10,231 nt of DNA from contig JAVXAG010000068.1 of the NCBI GenBank assembly GCA_036660615.1, positions 1 through 10,231 on the forward strand. The letters are read 5' to 3'. Each line of letters starts with the position of its first letter. The stretch's first letter is position 1. Made by a program: the position numbers and the translations under genes. This DNA comes from JAVXAG01 sp036660615 (GTDB lineage: Bacteria; Bacillota; Clostridia; Peptostreptococcales; Anaerovoracaceae). Positions 7,437 to 10,231 of the stretch are shown piece by piece. The notes under the pieces were generated by a model. That model had not been told where the DNA came from, made no database searches, and worked only from the letters and a program-made list of their open reading frames with translations.

Positions 7437-9368
7437 CTAGAATTCTTTTATCTCTGCAATTTTCATTGCCTTTTCTATTGGTTCCATATAGATAATCTGT
7501 TTGATAACTACCTCTTTGTTTTTTTCACTATCAATCTTTGTGACTGTGGCCATAACGAAAAATCCATTTTCTCCAGTTTTAACTTCTCCTATTTCTAGCT
7601 TGTTTATGCCATAGGTTACATCTTTGGTCGACTGAATCTCTGCCACCTCAGAACTAAGTCTGGTGTCTGGTTTAACAAAATCTAGTATATTAGTGTCTTT
7701 TCCGTTTACCTCATCAACCCACTTGGAAAAATACTCAATTACAGTGCCCACTATTTCTTCCCCATAGCTTATGGCGTCATCGTTTTCATTGGTGTACCAC
7801 ATGTTATCGGAAAAATCATATGCATCTTCCAATTGAGGAAATGCTTGATTTTGTTTTTCGCCGAATTTTAAATCTATATTTTCAACAATTGAGCCGATAT
7901 TAGTATTTCTATGTTTCTGTGTTTCTATTAAATTACTAATAATGGTAGTCGTTGGCTCATTTGTATTGCCACCTGTGTTTCCTTCTTTTGATTCATCTCC
8001 CGTAAATATGCTCATAACCGAAAAATAGGCTTTATCTATTGTTGCTGACACTGCACTTTCTGGTGCAAATATCTTTATTCCTATTATCCCCAATACGAAA
8101 AGTAGTATTACTATCAATATTGTTATTATAACGGTTGATGCCTTTGATTTCTTTTCTGGTTCTTCTTTGTCAAAGTCGTCGTCGTCTTTACCATCATTAT
8201 CAGAAAAAGGAAAGACGTCGTCAAAAGTAAGTTTCTTTTCTGATTGGCTTGCTGTGGCTGTTTCCGAAGGTTGGTCTGATTCTTCGGATTCTCTGGGTGT
8301 GACTTCTGTGGTTCCATTGTCTTCAATTTTTTGGGGTGCCCACTTAACGTCTTTTTCGCCAATTTCTTCTGGTTCTGTGACTTCTTCTGATATGCTCCCT
8401 CTAACTGGAGTTCTTTCTCCGCTAGTTTGGTTTTCCTGTTGTTCAATGCCTTGAGTAGGCTGGCTAATGGGGGGCAATTCACCGACCTTTTCTTCTGTTA
8501 CTTGTTTGAAAGCCTCTTCAAAAGTAGGTGGTTCTTTGGCTTCTAACTCTTCCTGCTCTTCTAATTTAAATTTAGCAAGTAAGTCTGCATCTATTTTATC
8601 TTCCAGCTCAAAATCTATTAATGATTTTGAAACTTCAATAGTCTTGTCTATGTTTAATTTTTCTATATTTATATCTTTGTTTTCTGGTTCTTCAAAATCC
8701 ACTTCTACAGGTGTCTCCTGATTTTCACCTTTCAGTTTGTTATACTCCAAATCTAAAAGTTGTTGAAATTCTTCGTTCTTCTTATTAAATGTATAAAACT
8801 TATCTATTTTATCTGTGTTTTCTAATATATCGCCATTTGATATTTCTTTGAATAGTTCTTCTTCAAGGGAACCTTGGTTTANNNNNNNNNNNNNNNNNNN
8901 NNNNNNNNNNNNNNNNNNNNNNNNNNNNNNNNNNNNNNNNNNNNNNNNNNNNNNNNNNNNNNNNNNNNNNNNNNNNNNNNNTTCTTCTTCTTTTTCTTTT
9001 GAAAAAAATTCTTCTGGCTTTGTTGTTGGTGTTTTAATGAAACCAATATTTCTGTCTATATCTTTATTTTCATTTCTTCTTTTCTCTTCTATAACCGATC
9101 TCCAATTGAAATCGATATCTTCTGTCTTCTTTGGTTTATCTTCTGGAAATCCTTCAAGATTCCACGAAAAATTAGCCTCCTCTGTTTTAGGAGCGCTTAC
9201 TATTTTTTCTTCAGGTTCTTTTGTGGTAATATGTTCAGCCTCAACTTTAAATGGCGGACTAAATATTACTTCTTCGTAACTGTTTTCTTCTTGGATTACT
9301 TTTTGTCCACAATTACTACAAAACTTGTCTTCTTCTTTTAATAAATTCCCACAACTTGTACAATACAT
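7437..9368 (-). CDS. Zinc-ribbon, single-pass membrane protein with long acidic linker (contains assembly gap)
   Basis: Product of unknown function, 643 residues as assembled. Residues 1-24 (MYCTSCGN...FCSNCGQKV) form a zinc ribbon with two CxxC pairs (Cys3/6, Cys17/20). About 385 residues of Glu-, Asp- and Lys-rich sequence, probably disordered, follow. This linker carries two F-x-W motifs (NFSWNLEGFP near Trp69; DFNWRSVIEEKRR near Trp89) and a more ordered block FYTFNKKNEEFQQLLDLEYN near 191-210. A membrane helix at about 413-435 (TVIITILIVILLFVLGIIGI) follows KKSKAS, implying that the zinc ribbon is cytosolic and the last 205 or so residues are outside. The outer part starts with a Ser/Thr/Asn/Gly-rich stretch and ends in a compact beta-rich segment. 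The frame can be opened at TTG 9389, but ATG 9368 has GGAGG 5 bases away and starts at the zinc ribbon, so it is preferred. The N-run at 8882-8981 makes the true length uncertain. Zinc-ribbon plus helix architectures recall TcaA/YvbJ-type envelope proteins, but I do not recognise a specific family. Confidence 0.8.
   Translation of the reverse strand: MYCTSCGNLLKEEDKFCSNCGQKVIQEENSYEEVIFSPPFKVEAEHITTKEPEEKIVSAPKTEEANFSWNLEGFPEDKPKKTEDIDFNWRSVIEEKRRNENKDIDRNIGFIKTPTTKPEEFFSKEKEEEXXXXXXXXXXXXXXXXXXXXXXXXXXXXXXXXXXNQGSLEEELFKEISNGDILENTDKIDKFYTFNKKNEEFQQLLDLEYNKLKGENQETPVEVDFEEPENKDINIEKLNIDKTIEVSKSLIDFELEDKIDADLLAKFKLEEQEELEAKEPPTFEEAFKQVTEEKVGELPPISQPTQGIEQQENQTSGERTPVRGSISEEVTEPEEIGEKDVKWAPQKIEDNGTTEVTPRESEESDQPSETATASQSEKKLTFDDVFPFSDNDGKDDDDFDKEEPEKKSKASTVIITILIVILLFVLGIIGIKIFAPESAVSATIDKAYFSVMSIFTGDESKEGNTGGNTNEPTTTIISNLIETQKHRNTNIGSIVENIDLKFGEKQNQAFPQLEDAYDFSDNMWYTNENDDAISYGEEIVGTVIEYFSKWVDEVNGKDTNILDFVKPDTRLSSEVAEIQSTKDVTYGINKLEIGEVKTGENGFFVMATVTKIDSEKNKEVVIKQIIYMEPIEKAMKIAEIKEF
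8882..8981. other. Assembly gap (100 N) inside the zinc-ribbon gene
   Basis: Exactly 100 N, the usual placeholder for a gap of unknown size, replaces roughly codons 130-163 of the zinc-ribbon gene. The right flank encodes KEKEEE (GAA/AAA-rich) and the left flank NQGSLEEE, so the break falls in Glu-coding low-complexity DNA. The frame is open on both sides with the placeholder length, which by itself proves nothing about the missing sequence. Confidence 0.98.
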
Positions 9369-9373
9369 ATTTG

Positions 9374-9378
9374 CCTCC
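9374..9378 (-). promoter_or_regulatory. Ribosome binding site choosing ATG 9368 for the zinc-ribbon gene
   Basis: GGAGG on the minus strand lies 5 bases before ATG 9368. The longer frame from TTG 9389 would add seven residues that include this site and has only a weak AAGAGA upstream. Confidence 0.75.
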
Positions 9379-9393
9379 AATGTAAACAATCTC

Positions 9394-9873
9394 TTATTTG
9401 ATTTGATTTTTCAATTCTTCCACTGTATATGCAATTCCACTCCGTCCAACGGAACAGTCTCTGCTGTCAATTTTTTGGGTTGTGTTGTTTCGCCCAATAT
9501 CCTTTGAATTCTCGCCGTTATTATCTATGTCACTATCAATATGGTCTTCTGCTTGTACAGCTTTTTCCATTGAATTTTCTATTACACTGTCAATTCTCTC
9601 GTCCAAATCGGCTTCTTCTGTTTTCAAAACTTGCCGATTATCTATGTAAATAACATCTCTCTTCTGGTCGGTAGCCTTATCTGTTTTGGGTACGCTGCCA
9701 ACTTTTCGACTTATTTCTTCTACTTTCTGATTTATGTTCCATAATAAGGCTCTTTTCCTTGATGCCAAAACAAATCCACGAATAATAAAGAACAACACCA
9801 CTACCACACCCAATATAATTGCTGTGGTTATAAGTTCATTCTCATAATTCTCAATAAATTTCATAACATTCAT
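9394..9873 (-). CDS. Small single-pass membrane protein of unknown function
   Basis: A 159-residue protein that I do not recognise. One membrane helix is clear at about 14-35 (LITTAIILGVVVVLFFIIRG). The Arg/Lys-rich stretch just after it (RGFVLASRKR) and the acidic N-terminus suggest the N-terminus is outside and the remaining 120 or so residues are cytosolic. The middle is polar and acidic (about 60-138). The end is distinct (GRSGIAYTVEELKNQIK) and may be a short conserved helix. There are no enzymatic motifs. ATG 9873 has GGGAG 8 bases away; the second ATG at 9864 is too far from it. A promoter lies just upstream, and the zinc-ribbon gene starts 25 bases downstream, so it heads a three-gene unit with that gene and the UPF0182 gene. 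A role as a small partner of those membrane proteins is inference from position only. Confidence 0.8.
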   Translation of the reverse strand: MNVMKFIENYENELITTAIILGVVVVLFFIIRGFVLASRKRALLWNINQKVEEISRKVGSVPKTDKATDQKRDVIYIDNRQVLKTEEADLDERIDSVIENSMEKAVQAEDHIDSDIDNNGENSKDIGRNNTTQKIDSRDCSVGRSGIAYTVEELKNQIK

Positions 9874-9906
9874 AATCGGTTCTCCCTCTTGTATATAGCC
9901 TTTAAT

Positions 9907-9935
9907 ATTATACTATATTTATTTGTTAATAGCAA
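9907..9935 (-). promoter_or_regulatory. Sigma-A type promoter of the membrane-protein operon
   Basis: On the minus strand, TTGCTA (9935-9930), a 17-base AT-rich spacer and a perfect TATAAT (9912-9907) lie 34 bases before ATG 9873. The -35 box matches 4 of 6 consensus bases. Transcription would start near 9900, giving a short leader of about 25 bases that contains the GAGGGAG ribosome binding site and leaves no room for a riboswitch. Confidence 0.75.
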
Positions 9936-9967
9936 ACTTATAGGAAAAAAAATAACACTAAATATAC

Positions 9968-10010
9968 AAAAAAGCAACACAAAAGGGCAGTGTTACACCG
10001 CCCTTTTGCT
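9968..10010 (-). terminator. Intrinsic terminator after the 39-residue gene
   Basis: On the minus strand, AAAAGGGC (10007-10000) pairs with GCCCTTTT (9988-9981). An inner GTG/CAC extension is separated by one mismatch, leaving a 3-base loop. The stem ends in four T, and a further run of six T follows at 9973-9968. It begins about 20 bases after the stop codon at 10029. The AAAA...TTTT arms could also work on the other strand, but no plus-strand gene leads into it. Confidence 0.85.
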
Positions 10011-10028
10011 ACCTTAGTCAATATATTA

Positions 10029-10148
10029 CTATTTCTCGTCGTTACTCTTGTTCATATCTTTGTAATCGCATTGTTTTTCTTTGTTGTTTTTCTGTGTGTT
10101 TTTATTTTTCTGTTCGTTTTTCATATTCTTTTTATTTGTCTTTTCCAT
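10029..10148 (-). CDS. 39-residue Lys/Asn-rich small protein
   Basis: A short frame runs from ATG 10148 to TAG and encodes 39 residues, of which 12 are Lys and 9 Asn. It begins MEKTNKKNMKN and ends CDYKDMNKSNDEK. AAGGAGGG ends 6 bases before the ATG, a near-ideal ribosome binding site. A TATAAT box lies about 46 bases upstream and a strong terminator about 20 bases downstream, so it appears to form its own transcript. It is fully hydrophilic, with no membrane helix or signal peptide; one Cys (residue 27) is present. Highly charged small proteins of this kind are common in clostridia and mostly uncharacterised. I do not recognise a family. The alternative is a small RNA with a fortuitous frame, but the ribosome binding site argues for translation. 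Confidence 0.6.
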   Translation of the reverse strand: MEKTNKKNMKNEQKNKNTQKNNKEKQCDYKDMNKSNDEK

Positions 10149-10193
10149 GTCAAACCCTCCTTAAAAAATATTCTGCTCAATTACCCTGAAAGT

Positions 10194-10199
10194 ATTATA
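10194..10199 (-). promoter_or_regulatory. Probable -10 box for the 39-residue gene
   Basis: A perfect TATAAT on the minus strand lies 45 bases before ATG 10148. No good TTGACA-like -35 element is present at 16-18 bases upstream (the nearest hexamer is CACAGA), so the promoter would be weak, activator-dependent, or not real. Confidence 0.45.
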
Positions 10200-10231
10200 G
10201 GAAAAAAGAGGTTTTTTCTGTGGTTGGTGGG

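Noticed and set aside
8126..8482. Minus-strand frame of 118 residues inside the zinc-ribbon gene
   Set aside because: It is in another frame of the same strand; its Lys/Gln/Asn/Pro-rich product is a frame-shifted reading of the acidic linker, with no evidence for programmed frameshifting.
8815..9279. Ser/Phe-rich plus-strand open frame across the N gap
   Set aside because: It is the complement of Glu/Lys-rich coding DNA (GAA/AAA become TTC/TTT), and its continuity depends on placeholder N bases.
10201..10218. Perfect GAAAAAA/TTTTTTC inverted repeat around GAGG near the window end
   Set aside because: The stem is almost all A-T pairs, too weak for a convincing terminator, and the sequence upstream is outside the window.

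Overview
This AT-rich window carries seven genes, all on the minus strand. The low GC content, strong AGGAGG-type ribosome binding sites, short intergenic gaps, TTG starts and the protein families point to a low-GC Bacillota, most likely an anaerobic clostridial relative. That placement is inferred from style and homology, since no rRNA or other taxonomic marker is present. The window also holds a 100-base run of N (8882-8981), a conventional assembly gap of unknown true length, inside one gene.

Read in the direction of transcription (high to low coordinates), the first unit (about 10200 to 9968) encodes a 39-residue Lys/Asn-rich protein with its own -10 box, ribosome binding site and terminator. 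The second unit starts at a good promoter (TTGCTA-17-TATAAT, 9907-9935). It encodes three envelope proteins in tight succession: a small single-pass membrane protein (9394-9873), a zinc-ribbon protein with a long acidic linker and one membrane helix (7437-9368), and a 962-residue UPF0182-family protein with seven membrane helices and a large outer domain (4512-7400).

A 129-base spacer (4383-4511) follows. It contains a perfect 14-bp palindrome without a T-tract and an 11-bp tandem repeat. The third unit (4382 to 51) encodes a long, 639-residue glutamine synthetase, seryl-tRNA synthetase, and a TIGR00300/LOR-SDH family protein related to ornithine cyclodeaminases, and ends at an intrinsic terminator. 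These three genes are separated by 9 bases or overlap, so they are almost certainly co-transcribed and translationally coupled.

The third unit joins ammonium assimilation (glutamine synthetase) to a probable ammonium-releasing ornithine-to-proline enzyme, with a housekeeping tRNA charging enzyme between them. The second unit looks like an uncharacterised envelope module: two proteins are predicted to place substantial domains outside the cell, and the third is predicted to face the cytoplasm. No CRISPR array, tRNA, rRNA, transposase or phage gene is visible. The window reads as core chromosome. The envelope module and the palindromic spacer are the least explained parts.
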